A stretch of DNA of 64,000 bases, taken from NCBI GenBank assembly GCA_948144175.1, contig CANXME010000532.1:4463001-4527000 (forward strand), given 5' to 3'. This document shows, piece after piece, positions 51,901 to 61,712 of the stretch; within the stretch, counting starts at the first letter, position 1; every line of letters begins with the position of its first letter. This DNA is from Closterium sp. NIES-65 (taxonomy: Eukaryota > Streptophyta > Zygnematophyceae > Desmidiales > Closteriaceae). Made by a program: the position numbers and the translations under genes. Below the pieces are notes generated by a model. That model was not told the DNA's origin. It did not search any database and was given only the letters and a program-made list of their open reading frames with translations.

Positions 51901-52823
51901 TGGTCCATGAGTCATGCACTTTGTCTAGTAGGCCGAGGGGTTTCCGTGGCCTTCACGCAAGTGGAAAGCAAGAACTATTGGAGTCGGACAGGTTTAAGTT
52001 AACAAACCTTGCAGCCAACTGCTGTGCAGTCCACTCTACTAGCCAATACATGCTACTAAATTACCCTAAAAAAGCGAGGTGAACTAGGAAAGTAGCTATG
52101 ATATTTGGAGTTATGACTTGTAAAACGGAGTTGCGCGGAAAACGAACATCTAAGATGTGACTTAATGAACCGACAATACAATGAAGGTACGTGATAATAT
52201 AGTCGCTACCCTAGCTAGGAGGAAACCTCGGGAATGCGAGGCTGGGTGCAGGTTTGGCGAAGGGAAAACCGAAGGCGACACGAAGCAGCCTCGAAATGGT
52301 GGATGTTGGCCAAACGTGCGAAGTACAAAAGTGTCGGGGTTGTACGCGTAGCAGTCAACCCCGATAAGGAAAAGGAATTTTCTCTACACCCACCTTCCAA
52401 CTATTCTCGCTACCTACCTAAGTTACATAGTTCTTGAGATAATATCAGCTAGTTAGTTCCTAGGACTTAGCCCCGTATCGCCCCGCATTGCTCCGTATCA
52501 CCCCGTGTCGCCCTGTATCACCCCGTTACGCGCTGCCTTGCTGTATCTCCCCGCATTGCCCGCGGTGCCCCATGCTGCCCTACGCTGCCCGCGCTGCCTG
52601 CGCTATAGGAGCTGCGTGCACGTGTACATCAGCGTGAACGAGCAGCAGAGCTCTGCGTGCATATACAGCAGCACGCGCACGGACTGCAGGCGCCACGCCC
52701 ACGCTGCCGGGCCTGCGCTTCTCGCCTCATTTTGTGCTGCCCCTCCCCGTCCCGTCACAAGCAGGGGCAGCCACATAAGGCACCCGCATGTGCAGCAGCA
52801 GCCGCCACACGCACTGCAGCAGC
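51901..52823. other. Intergenic sequence, no gene recognised
   Basis: 51901-52440 is unique and ORF-poor. 52455-52640 is a degenerate CCCCGTATCGCCC-type repeat that resembles the leader arrays of the copia family in plus orientation, preceded by GTTCCTAGGACTTAG. This suggests leader sequence of an old copy. No LTR could be placed upstream. Confidence 0.45.
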
Positions 52824-53308
52824 TGTCAAGCTATATTTGTTATAGCTTCTATTTGTTAGTCTAGGTGTACTTTCTCTTCACTAAGGTTAGGGTTAGGTCT
52901 CCTATATCTTGCTTGATAGTTCATTCCTTAGTTAATTGATTCTCATATCCAAACAGCAGCAGCCGCGCGCACAGTTGCACATGCAGTCGCATGCGCAGCA
53001 CTTGCTGCACGCACAGCTGCATGCGTAGCATCAGCAGCTGCCGCAGGCGCCACAGCAGCTGGGCGCCCACCCGCTCACCCCTCCCCTCGTTCTAAGGCTC
53101 CGCAGCCCCTCGTTCTAAGGCCCCACTTCTCCCCCCCCCCCCCCCCTCCTCCTCCAACCTCTACCCCCCCTCTTCTAAGGCCCCGTGGCCTCCCGCTAGA
53201 AGGCCCTGCGGCCTTGCATGCACCCGACCGCACTCGACCCCTCTTAGCCACTAGAATTCCCCACCTGGCTCTCCCGCGCCAAGCTGTACATTTAGAGTCA
53301 GCGCCACG

Positions 53309-53647
53309 ATGGTGACACGCTTTGGGCGCATGCCTCCAGTGACCTGCTACCCGAGCGCCCTCCTGACCTTCCTCAGCAGCCTACTGTTGTACACCGGGAG
53401 CGCTTTGGCTCAGGCGCGTACTGCTCTTTCGGTGTGGCAGTCTCGTGATGCTGCTGCCCGCATTGCCTTTAGTAGCCTTCTTCCCGAGTCTGAGGAGGCC
53501 CATTTCAGCCAGGTCCGATCTGCCAAGGATTTCTTTACTGCGATCAAGTCTTGTTACTCCACTCCCACCTCAGCCTCTCTTGGTCGTCTATTCATGCCTC
53601 TTTTGTTTCCCAATCTAGGCTTGTTTGACCGTACTATTGACCTTGTC
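53309..53647 (+). pseudogene. Copia gag part 1, element I
   Basis: It reads VWQSRDAAARIAFSSLLPES, EEAHFSQVRSAKDFFTAIKS, CYSTPTSASLGRLFMPLLFP and NLGLFDRTIDLV, aligning with the middle of family Gag (ATRDAAARLAVRRHLP, then ERAHFSQ). The conserved N-terminus (VLTFDAEG) is missing. It is cut by the chromovirus, and its reading continues at 57996 after the 5-base duplication TTGTC. A poly-C run lies upstream at about 53133-53148. Confidence 0.82.
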
Positions 53648-54025
53648 TGTGAAGATCTGGGATCGAGCTCAGAAAAGATGATTCAAATTGAATTGAATTG
53701 AATGTCCACCTGGGTACAACACGAGGCTATATATAGGCTCGACACAAGGCCCCGTAACCAGGTGTTACGCGAAGGTTCCGCGGGTCGCGAAGCGTCCCGA
53801 ACAGATCCTTACCGAATTCGGTAGAAGGCAATTGGGTGGCAACCGAAAAGCCAGAATTCGGTGCACGCAACCTAGCTCGGTGCTATAACTATAATAAAAT
53901 ATAGGAAAGCACCTAGCAAAGGAAATCAAGCAATTCATGCATGCATATGATTATCCTATGCTAGAAATAGCATGATAAAGTAGAGGCAAGCAAGCATAGC
54001 TGGCATAAGCCGTCGTACTCTCACA
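53648..54025 (-). repeat. 3' LTR of the chromovirus
   Basis: 378 bp with an internal AATTGAATTGAATTGAATG run and a TATATATAGG element that may act as TATA box. It begins directly after TTGTC. Confidence 0.95.
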
Positions 54026-54035
54026 CGTCCCCCCC

Positions 54036-55823
54036 TCAAAGCTGGGTGGCGTGAGATACACCCTGCTTGACAAGATAGTCCTTGAGAGCACGGCGTGCGT
54101 TGCCCATATCAGCTTCTGCAACCCAACTGTCCTCAGTGGGGTCGTATCCCTTCCAGCGTATCAGGAACTCGAGAGTCTTGCCACCGCGGCGCCGATGAGA
54201 GAGAACGCGCTTGATCTCGTACTCGGGTTCATCCTGTATGAGAACAGGTGGTGGTGGCGGTAGTTGCCGTCCCTGGAACTGTTGGTTGGGGTCCTTGTAG
54301 GGCTTCAGTAGCTGGACATGGAAAGCGTTGTGAAGCTTCCATGTATCTGGTAAGCGCAAGCGGAATGTAACTGGTGTCACCTGTGCCTCAACGAGAAAAG
54401 GACCACAGAAGCGAGGCCGGAGTTTGGATGGAAGGTGAGACAGGTTCAAGTTGCGCGATTCAAGAAGTACCTGATCTCCGACTGCTACTGAGTGATCACA
54501 TCGCTGACGATCGGCATACTGCTTCTGGGAGTTCTGCATCGTGGTGAGACGTCGCTTAGTCGTCTCCCATAGCTGCTGCATGGTGGTGACGAAGTCATGT
54601 GCGGCTTGGACGTGTGCCGGTGTAGTTGGATGCATTGGTGTGAGTGGTTCCCGTCCGTAACACAAGAAGAAAGGAGTTTTCCCTGTGGCCGCATGTAATG
54701 CGTTGTTGTAAGCGAACTCTAGGGTTGGTAACTGTGTGTCCCAGTGGCTGACGTCGTCCTTGCAAGCTGTGCGCAGTAACTGTTCAACCACTTGATTGAG
54801 TCGCTCTGTCTGTCCGTCAGTTTGGGGGTGGTATGCTGAAGAAATTGCAAGCTTTGTCCCCAATAGTCCCATGAGCTCCTTCCAGAACTTACTCGTGAAT
54901 TTGGGGTCTCTGTCTGAGATGAGTGTTGCGGGGATGCTGTGGATGGTGATCATGCGGTCGAAGAAGAGTCGAGCAGTTGCTTCAGCTGTAGCTGTGGCGT
55001 TGGTCGGTATGAAGTGACCCATTTTGGAGAACTTATCGATCACCACGAGGATGGAATCATGTCCCCGTGAGGTCGAAGGAAGTCCTGTGATGAAGTCGAG
55101 GCTAACGACCTGCCATGGCTGCTCCGGTACGGGTAGAGGCTGAAGTAACCCTGCTTTTTTCTGCTTGCTGCTCTTCATCCGCTGGCACGTGTCGCAAGAG
55201 GTGACGAACTGCTGCACGTCTGCTGCCATCCCGGGCCAGTAGTAATACTTCGCTATCCCTGCTAACGTCTTGTTGCTCCCGAAATGTCCCGCGTAAGGTA
55301 CGTCGTGAAACTCCTCCAATAGGATCTGCCGTAGCGGGGCGTAATTCGATACCCAAATCTTTCCTGAACCCTTCCTTACAACTAAGTCCTTCTTCCACTG
55401 TAATAGCTTCTTAATGAGGTAGGCGATGGGCTGCAAACTGTGTTCGTGATGCTGCATCAGTACTGCTCTGACTGCTTGGTCACTAGCGTCTGCTACCACC
55501 ACGTAGTTCTTGTCTGGATCCGGTAAGATGAGTACTGGCGCTGTAGTCAGTGCTGTCTCTTTGTTCAGTGCCAGTGTCGTTTCAGGAACGCTCCTTGTAT
55601 CCGTCAAGCTTCGCAGCTCCACTCGTTTCCCGTTGTTGTAGATGCACGTTTTCCGGTTGACCCTGTCGATCTTGGGGTTGAACCGCTTCAGAAAATCTTG
55701 CCCCAAGATGAAATCTAATCCCTTGATATTCGTGATCGGCAACGTCGGCTTCCACCTCAACGCCCCTATCTGCAGCTGCAGTGTTGACTTTCCGTGGATG
55801 GGAAGCTTCGTACCGTCCACCAT
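54036..55823 (-). CDS. Ty3 Pol without RT: protease end, RNase H piece, integrase, chromodomain
   Basis: 595 codons open. Residues about 1-60 are the end of the protease region (GLDFILGQDFLKRF). Where the RT should follow, the reading goes directly to an RNase H piece (NYVVVADASDQAVRAVLMQH, PIAYLIKKL), itself shortened. Integrase comes next: zinc region HDVPYAGHFG...YYWPGM...CDTCQRMK, catalytic VSLDFITGLP, LISDRDPKFTSKFWKEL and HPQTDGQTERLNQVVEQ. The C-terminus has WKGYDPTEDSWVAE, the end of a chromodomain that directs insertion to chromatin. The stop is TGA. The frame is intact across the deletion, so an integrase-bearing protein could still be made. Confidence 0.93.
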   Translation of the reverse strand: MVDGTKLPIHGKSTLQLQIGALRWKPTLPITNIKGLDFILGQDFLKRFNPKIDRVNRKTCIYNNGKRVELRSLTDTRSVPETTLALNKETALTTAPVLILPDPDKNYVVVADASDQAVRAVLMQHHEHSLQPIAYLIKKLLQWKKDLVVRKGSGKIWVSNYAPLRQILLEEFHDVPYAGHFGSNKTLAGIAKYYYWPGMAADVQQFVTSCDTCQRMKSSKQKKAGLLQPLPVPEQPWQVVSLDFITGLPSTSRGHDSILVVIDKFSKMGHFIPTNATATAEATARLFFDRMITIHSIPATLISDRDPKFTSKFWKELMGLLGTKLAISSAYHPQTDGQTERLNQVVEQLLRTACKDDVSHWDTQLPTLEFAYNNALHAATGKTPFFLCYGREPLTPMHPTTPAHVQAAHDFVTTMQQLWETTKRRLTTMQNSQKQYADRQRCDHSVAVGDQVLLESRNLNLSHLPSKLRPRFCGPFLVEAQVTPVTFRLRLPDTWKLHNAFHVQLLKPYKDPNQQFQGRQLPPPPPVLIQDEPEYEIKRVLSHRRRGGKTLEFLIRWKGYDPTEDSWVAEADMGNARRALKDYLVKQGVSHATQL

Positions 55824-55847
55824 CGTTGCTGTAAACTGGGTTTCTTC

Positions 55848-56168
55848 TTAGGATTCTCCAATTTTCTCCAACGTCCCGCGGTCGCACACCGAGTGGGACG
55901 CACCACTGTCCACCAGGGTGTGGAGGCGACGCCCGTTGCAGATCACCTCGAGTACTAGTGGTTGCTGCTGCTCCGAGTATCCGTAGATGGTATCGCTTAT
56001 AGGATCGTAGGGTACGTCGAATATGTTATCCCTAGGTCCTGCGCTCAAAGATGCAGCTTCAGTATCAGTTCTCAACTGAGAAAGGTTAGAAGGATTTATC
56101 CGAGGCTGATTCGGCTTCTCTTGGGCCTGGAACCTTCCACTAAGCCTTTGCAGCTGTGTAGGCTTCAT
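55848..56168 (-). pseudogene. Ty3 protease region of the chromovirus
   Basis: It reads IFDVPYDPISDTIYGYSEQQ, LVLEVICNGRRLHTLVDSGA and SHSVCDRGTLEKIGES; LVDSGAS is the aspartic protease active site. It is separated from the preceding Gag part (56725-56189) and the following Pol frame by short out-of-frame joints or stops. Confidence 0.85.
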
Positions 56169-56188
56169 CTGTGGGGAACAGGGAGCCT

Positions 56189-57187
56189 TTAAACAGTGCT
56201 GCTGGGAGAGAATATTAACTCCTCGGAACGCTCGGTCCCCATAATACCCGGTACCGGTTTAATTTCTGACTCTCCCTTAATAAAGGCTTGAAACCCACGA
56301 GAAGTAATATTCTTACTTGTCGGGGTATGCGGCTGGAGTTTCCCGGTCGGTGCAGGGTCTTGTTTTGCGGATCCTCCATTAGTCTCGGCGATTTCCCCTG
56401 GTGCCGGCTGGTCGTGACGTTTTAAATTTGCGCCACCATATTCTCCTTTTTTCGCCCTCTCCGAAGTTGCCACGTTGTCCGTTTTCTGCTTCGGGGGTGC
56501 CGCACTGTTCTTGTCCTTCAGCTCCGCACACCTTCTCTTCATTTTCCAACACGCCAAGATACGATGTCCTGTAGCGCCGCAAAATTTGCACGTCTCATTA
56601 TTTGCTAGCCGCTGCTCCACATCGCCCTCGTCGTTCTCCATCGGGTCGGCAGTCGTGGGTGGTGCCAATCGCCCCATGCCACTAGTTGGCTTGTTGCGTC
56701 GTGTTCCGTAGTAGCTACTGTTCAACGTGTCGAACTGTTCGATCAGTGCTGCCGGAAACTACGCCCACGTCCCCTCGCCTTGGACTATTCTGTTGTTGAT
56801 CCACTCTAGAGCTGGGCCTCGTAACAGTGTTGGTGCGAGCCGTATGTGCATTGCGTCTTTTGTCGGGGTCGTGCATCTAACGGCTTCGAAGTAAATTTCG
56901 AGTTCAGCTACAAATCGACGAACATCGTTCCTTTTTCGTGTAGGATCGAACGCCTCTGGTAGCCTCAGCTTCACTGCTTCGAGGTTAACTGTAGCTGCTG
57001 CCGTTGTCGCATGTAGAATTGTCGGTGTAGCCGCTGCTGCTGCTCCTACTGTTGTTGCTGCTGCTATGGCGGTTGCCGACAGGTTCGCAAGGAGTTTTTC
57101 GAGTCGTGGGAGCGCCGCATGTATTTGCTTATGCTCAGCACGTAACTCCGCGATTTTCTGTACTGAAATATCTCTTTTTTCCTCCAT
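56189..57187 (-). pseudogene. Ty3 gag of the chromovirus
   Basis: ATG 57187 starts MEEKRDISVQKIAELRAEHK, then the capsid with LRLPEAFDPTRKRNDVRRFV, AELEIYFEAV and HIRLAPTLLRGPALEWINNR. A TAG at 56756-56758 (after GTWA) breaks it. The same frame family goes on with YYGTRRNKPTSGMGRL and the canonical zinc knuckle CKFCGATGHRILAC (about 56545-56592), then a charged tail. Gag packages the RNA. The single amber codon is the main lesion here. Confidence 0.88.
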
Positions 57188-57617
57188 TTGGCGATTTACA
57201 GGAAGATGCGCGATGAAAATAATCGAATTCTAGGTGCTGGTCGACTTACTGCGAGTCAAATTGACTGTAGAATCGACGAGCACGAATTGTGTAGGTTGCG
57301 TAAATCTCCCTTAGGCGAAATTCGCGTCCGATCTTGGCTGTTGAGGAGAAAATCGATCCGACGTTCCAAATTCCAACTTTTTTGGGCGAAATTCTCTGGG
57401 CCGTTGAGATGAAACTCGATCGGACGGTCGAAACTCCAACCTTTCCACTAGTAAATCAGAGGGGTGTTCGAAAACCGAATTGAGGGGGACTTAGAAAAAT
57501 TGCGCGGAACTGGTTTTACGTACCCGTATCGGCGCTTTCGTTGTCGCCCCCGCGGTTTTTAAAGGCCGGAACTAAGCGGTTGAAGACCTCGCGTGTAAAC
57601 CCGCTCTGATTACCAAG
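57188..57617 (-). other. 5' leader and primer site of the chromovirus
   Basis: 430 bases between gag and the 5' LTR without an ORF of note. The primer site lies at about 57599-57616 (minus-strand TGGTAATCAGAGCGGGTT), one base longer than the initiator tRNA-Met match TGGTATCAGAGC. No GC tandem array, unlike the copia copies. Confidence 0.75.
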
Positions 57618-57995
57618 TGTGAGGATCCGGGATCGAGCTCAGAAAAGATGATTCAAATTGAATTGAATTGAATGTCCACCTGGGTACAACACGAGGCTAT
57701 ATATAGGCTCGACACAAGGCCCCGTAACAAGGTGTTACGCGAAGGCTCCGCGGGTCGCAAAGCGTCCCGAACGGATCCTTACCGAATTCGGTAGAAGGCA
57801 ATTCGGTGGCAACCGAAAAGCCAGAATTCGGTGCACGCAACCTAGCTCGGTGCTATAACTATAATAAAATATAGGAAAGCACCTAGCCTAGGAAATCAAG
57901 CAATTCATGCATGCATATGATTATCCTATGCTAGAAATAACATGATAAAGTAGAGGCAAGCAAGCATAGCTGACATAAGCCGTCGTACTCTCACA
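57618..57995 (-). repeat. 5' LTR of the chromovirus
   Basis: 378 bp, TGTGAGGATC to CTCTCACA, followed by the target copy TTGTC. Confidence 0.95.
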
Positions 57996-58860
57996 TTGTC
58001 GCCCACCTGCGCTCGCTCGACACTAGCTACCGTGCTGCTTGTACTGAGGCTCAGCTTGCATTCGCCCCCACCCCCTCCCCCCCCCTAGACATCACTATTC
58101 ACTTCATAGCCACTAGCATCCCTGACTGCCTTGAACCTGTACACGACTCGCTTCTTCGAAAACACCCTAGTGAGCTCACTCTCGATGTCCTTGAGACCGC
58201 TCTCAAGGACATAAAGAGCAACATCTGCTCCGTTGCCTCCACTTTCGGCGCCATAGTTCCCCCACTCTTTTAGGGGTGTATTGTCCCCCAGCTCCCCCCC
58301 AGGGACGGCGGTGGTGGCGGAGGGGGTGTTGGAGGTAGCGGCGGTACTAGTGCGTCTAGTGGAGGCAGCACTAGAGGTGTTAGTGGGCCTGCAGGCCCCA
58401 CGGGTGGTGGTGATGGACCAGTTGACTGGTACATAGCACAATAATAACTGCAGTCACAGCAGCGACAATAGTCACAGGAGCAACACCTATAGCAGGGATA
58501 CTAGCAGCAGCAGGGGCAGCCGCAGCAACAAGTTTAGCGGCAAGTGCAGCAAAATTCTCCGCAATGGGGACCTGGCGGACCAGGGAGCGCTGGTCGTGGC
58601 GGTGGCCCACACCGTTGGGCGTCGCGTGGTGTCACTCCTCCTCCCTGCCTGTACGTTGTCCAGGCTGGCACTCGTTAGGGCCAGCCCCATGGCCGTCTTC
58701 ACCCTCCGGATTAGTGCTTTGCGCAGCTTACAGACTGTCTCCGTGCTGAGTGTGGCTTTGACCCCTCTCGGGACTGTGCCCCGCTAGTTTGCTCTTGTGG
58801 CCTGGCGTTGTTTGAGATGTCTGCAGTAGAGTTGCTTGATGCTTTGCAATCTGATTCGGG
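57996..58860 (+). pseudogene. Copia gag part 2 with Gln-rich tract and zinc-knuckle remnant, element I
   Basis: It continues part 1: VAHLRSLDTSYRAACTEAQL, DITIHFIATSIPDCLEPVHD, SLLRKHPSELTLDVLETALK, then LF-TAG-GC where siblings have FEGC, a Gly-rich tail, VDWYIAQ and a Gln-rich tract (58445-58570) in which six in-frame TAA/TAG codons stand among CAG/CAA codons and no TGA. The knuckle follows at about 58650: CLYVVQAGTR...LHPPD, then a TAG and CFAQLTD, with the second Cys changed to His. Probably long dead. Confidence 0.72.
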
Positions 58861-60265
58861 ATGTATGATGATGCTGACTATAGTGCTCATGGATATGTTT
58901 GCTCGTGTGTTTGTAGTCTAGGGTCCTTGCCTGTTGCTAGTATATGTAATTGTGTTTCTAATCTAGGTGCTTGTGTAGTTACCAGCCCAGGTGTACATGC
59001 GGCTGATGCGTCACTCTCCTTCACGTTGGACTCTGGCATGTCTCAATGTTTCTTCCGCGACCATACGATTGTCACACTGCTACCTGCTCCGGTTCCGGTT
59101 GCCTGACTGATCTTACTTCAGGAGCTGCAGTGGCCGGCAGCTCTACCACTCTCCCATGCCCGGCTGTCCCCTCTGGTGTCCTCGCTGGTCTCCAGATCCC
59201 CTCGTTCTCTAGGAACTTGGTGGGTGTGGGTGTCGCGTTATATATTAAATGTATATTTATAAGTTCCTGTAGCTTTAGCTTTAGTGTAGAAATGCCTTCT
59301 CACTGTTGATGGAGCACCTTCTCTTGTTTCTTTGCTATGTGTTTTTGCAAACCTATAGTGAAACCACCCTTTTAGCCAATCATCCCGCTCACGCTACTCT
59401 CGATACCCTTGGCCTAGGCTACTAAGCCTAGGCCCTAACTATACCCCAGTTACTAAGCTTAGCCTAGATTCTCATTGTGACTGTGGGACCCCTTCGAGAC
59501 CTCGGTGTTGGCACCTGGTTTCGTCCGCACGAGCGTGTTGCAATCTGCGTGAACAGTGCCATTTGGTCGACTCTAGCCACTTTTCGCCGCGAGGCCCACT
59601 CAAGTCTCTTCACACTACACACTGCGTCTGCCCTAGTTGCTGTGCCTAGACAGGTAGCTACGCCTGGTCAGGTTGTTGCGGTGTGCTCCTGTCAGTCACT
59701 CTCCCACGCGACAGTCCTATGGCACCACTGTCTTGGCCACCCGTCCCTCCCACTACTACGTAGCATGTTTAGCCAGCTCTTGTCACAGGTCTTCCGCGTG
59801 TCTTTGCGTCGCTCCCCCCGTCGAAGGTCGGCTGCGCGCCACTCCTCACTCCTCTTCCCTTCGCCCAGCCACCGCGTTCTTCCAGACTCTTCACTTGGAC
59901 GTATGGGGCCCTGCCCCTCGCTCTGGGCCTGGGAGGGAAAGCTTCCTCCACGGAAGAAGTCAGACTTGCTTTCTACTCTGATCAGGTGGTTGCTTGCCAC
60001 TAGTGCCACGCATGGTAATCGTGTCGTGCGTCTCCACTCCGACCGTGGGGGTGAGTTTCGTTCTGACGTGCTTGCCGGGTTTTGTAGTGAGCAGGGCATC
60101 ACCCAGTCTTGGACGCTTCTAGAGTCCCTACAGCAGAATGGGGTTGCTGAGCGCCGCATTGGCTTGGTCATGGAGATCGCCTTCACCTCCATGATCCACG
60201 CCTGTGTGCCCCATTTTCTGTGGCCCTATGAGGTTCGCTACGCTGCCTACCTGCTGAACCTCTAG
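58861..60265 (+). pseudogene. Copia protease and integrase, element I
   Basis: Protease: SFTLDSGMSQCFFRDH (about 59020-59070), a frameshift, then LPCPAVPSGVLAGLQIPSFS. An insertion-like AT-rich stretch of about 250 bases (59225-59465) interrupts it. Integrase: VLWHHCLGHPSLPLLRSM (about 59715), a frameshifted LHLDVWGPAP, VVRLHSDRGGEFRSDVLAGF (about 60023-60080), QQNGVAERRIGLVMEIAFTS and HFLWPYEVRYAAYLLNL. The catalytic residues are readable, but the frame is broken. Confidence 0.83.
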
Positions 60266-61161
60266 CTTCGTGCCTCACGGCCAAAGGCTTCACCGACCAG
60301 TCTTTGGACCGTGTCCACTAGTGTTGCGTCGGATTTCCATGTCTGGGGCTGCCTTGCACATGTCCGCAATACCTTTGCGGACAAGCTCTCAGCTAGCTCC
60401 CTCCCGTATGTCTTCCTTGGTTTTCGCGTGGACTCCTTTGACTTCGAATTTTACCACCCACCGCTCCACCAATTCCTTGACTCCCGTGACGTCTGCTTTG
60501 ACGAGTCTGTGTCCTACTATGTCCGCGACCCTCACCAAAGTCTCCCGGTTCCCCCCCCCCATCCCCTCTTTTTAGCTCCTGCTCCTCCTCGTGCTCCTGC
60601 TCCTCTGGTACAACCTCCCCCCCAATCCCTGTCCTATCAGGTGTGTCTCACACTATCCCTCTCCCCGTGGTACCATGTCAGGTGTCTTCTCCTTCCCCAC
60701 AATCGTCCTCACGGTCACCGTAGCAGCTTTCGGCGCTATTGCGACAAGTTGCGCGGAACCTGGTGGTATTGGTGCTGGAGACACGGGCGCTGGAGGTGCT
60801 GGTTCTGAGGGAGTTGTTGTTGGAGGCCCGGGCGCTGGGTGTGCTGGTTCTGAAGGTGTTGGTGCTAGAGGCATAAGCGATAGGGCTGCTAGTTCTGCAG
60901 GTACTGGAGCTGGAGGTCCAAGAACTGGATGTGCTAGTTGTCGGGGTGCTGGAGCTGGAGGTACTAGCACTTGAGGTGCTAATTCTGGGGGTGCTAGATC
61001 TGGAGGCGCTGACACTGGTGGTGCTAGAGCTATTGGTGCTGGCGCTGGAGGTGCTAGTTTTGAGGAGGCTGTAGCTGGAGGCGCTGCTCTTTCGGTGCCT
61101 ACTCCGCCTCCCCGCCGCTACCCGACGCATTTCCACGGTCTTCGTCGAGTGGAGCGCGAGG
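60266..61161 (+). pseudogene. Integrase tail and Gly-rich linker, element I
   Basis: It reads SDFHVWGCLAHVRNTFADKL, SSLPYVFLGFRVDSFDFEFY, DVCFDESVSYY and then the linker of GGTGCTGGAG-type codons (60770-61080), SVPTPPPRRYPTHFHGLRRV, and the 3' LTR. RT and RNase H should begin here but are absent. Confidence 0.78.
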
Positions 61162-61293
61162 TGTCAAACTATAATGTATGTAAGTGTGTATTTTTGGTCT
61201 AGGTGGTGTACAATTCTATTAGTCGTAAGGTTAGGTTTCCTGTATCTTTCCTGTTTGCTCATTCTTTAGTCATTCATTCTCACGTTCCTAGTT

Positions 61294-61444
61294 TGGCGAC
61301 GGAGGTCCATGGTACCTAATGAAAAAGAGTAAAACTACCAGAAAAAAAAACCAAACGCAACACCCTTAAAAATCCTCATCAAAATACCCAAACTGAACAC
61401 CCAGTCAGGACACCCCATCAACACACCCCATCCCGCACCCCATT
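61294..61444 (-). other. 3' non-coding end of the LINE fragment, boundary uncertain
   Basis: An A-rich stretch with a T-rich minus-strand counterpart. No clear poly-A tail of a minus-strand LINE (which would read as poly-T here) is visible, so the element's 3' end could not be fixed. Confidence 0.4.
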
Positions 61445-61645
61445 TCACATTTGCGCATCCACCATATACAGGGCCTCCACCCAAAGAGCCCCACCCTCCT
61501 CCTCGACGTCGTCATTCTCCCGGTCCACCAAGTCCACATTCATCCCCCCCATAGAAGACGCCGCTCGAAGCAGGATGACACGAGCTTGTGCCTGTTGTAA
61601 CGCTACCCCAATGAGCGCCTTCAGAGACCCAAAAAGATAAGCCAA
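61445..61645 (-). pseudogene. Probable frameshifted C-terminus of the LINE protein
   Basis: A minus-strand reading with LAYLFGSLKALIGVALQQAQ, ARVILLRAASSMGGMNVDLV, an acidic stretch and a TGA. It lies directly after the RRWLR end of the endonuclease-like ORF and in another frame. The basic, Ala-rich helix would suit the C-terminal extension of such proteins. The G7 run near 61675 (minus strand) is a likely place of the frameshift. Confidence 0.5.
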
Positions 61646-61712
61646 AAACGAAAAGTCATCCTCCCGACAAGCCCCCCCGTGACATGGCTAGCCCCACGTG
61701 CGCATCCCCCTG

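Larger units (their letters stand above)
53648..57995 (-). mobile_element. Ty3 chromovirus with RT deleted
   Basis: 378-bp LTRs (53648-54025 and 57618-57995), both TGTGA to CTCACA, differ at roughly eleven positions by eye (about 3 percent). The target duplication TTGTC (53643-53647 and 57996-58000) is perfect. The purine tract GAGGGGGGACG on the minus strand precedes the 3' LTR, and the primer site TGGTAATCAGAGCGGGTT follows the 5' LTR. Order: gag, protease, truncated RNase H, integrase, chromodomain. The RT is missing. Confidence 0.96.
52824..61293 (+). mobile_element. Old Ty1/copia element I lacking RT, interrupted by a chromovirus
   Basis: LTR-like blocks at 52824-52955 (TGTCAAGCTATATTTG...) and about 61162-61293 (TGTCAAACTATAATG...) share the words TTAGTCTAGGTG, AAGGTTAGG and TCATTC in the same order. 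Between them are gag, protease, integrase and the Gly-rich linker in plus orientation, but no RT or RNase H: the linker runs straight into the 3' LTR. The gag is split at 53647/57996 by the Ty3 element. No clean primer site follows the left LTR, so it is very old. Confidence 0.72.
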
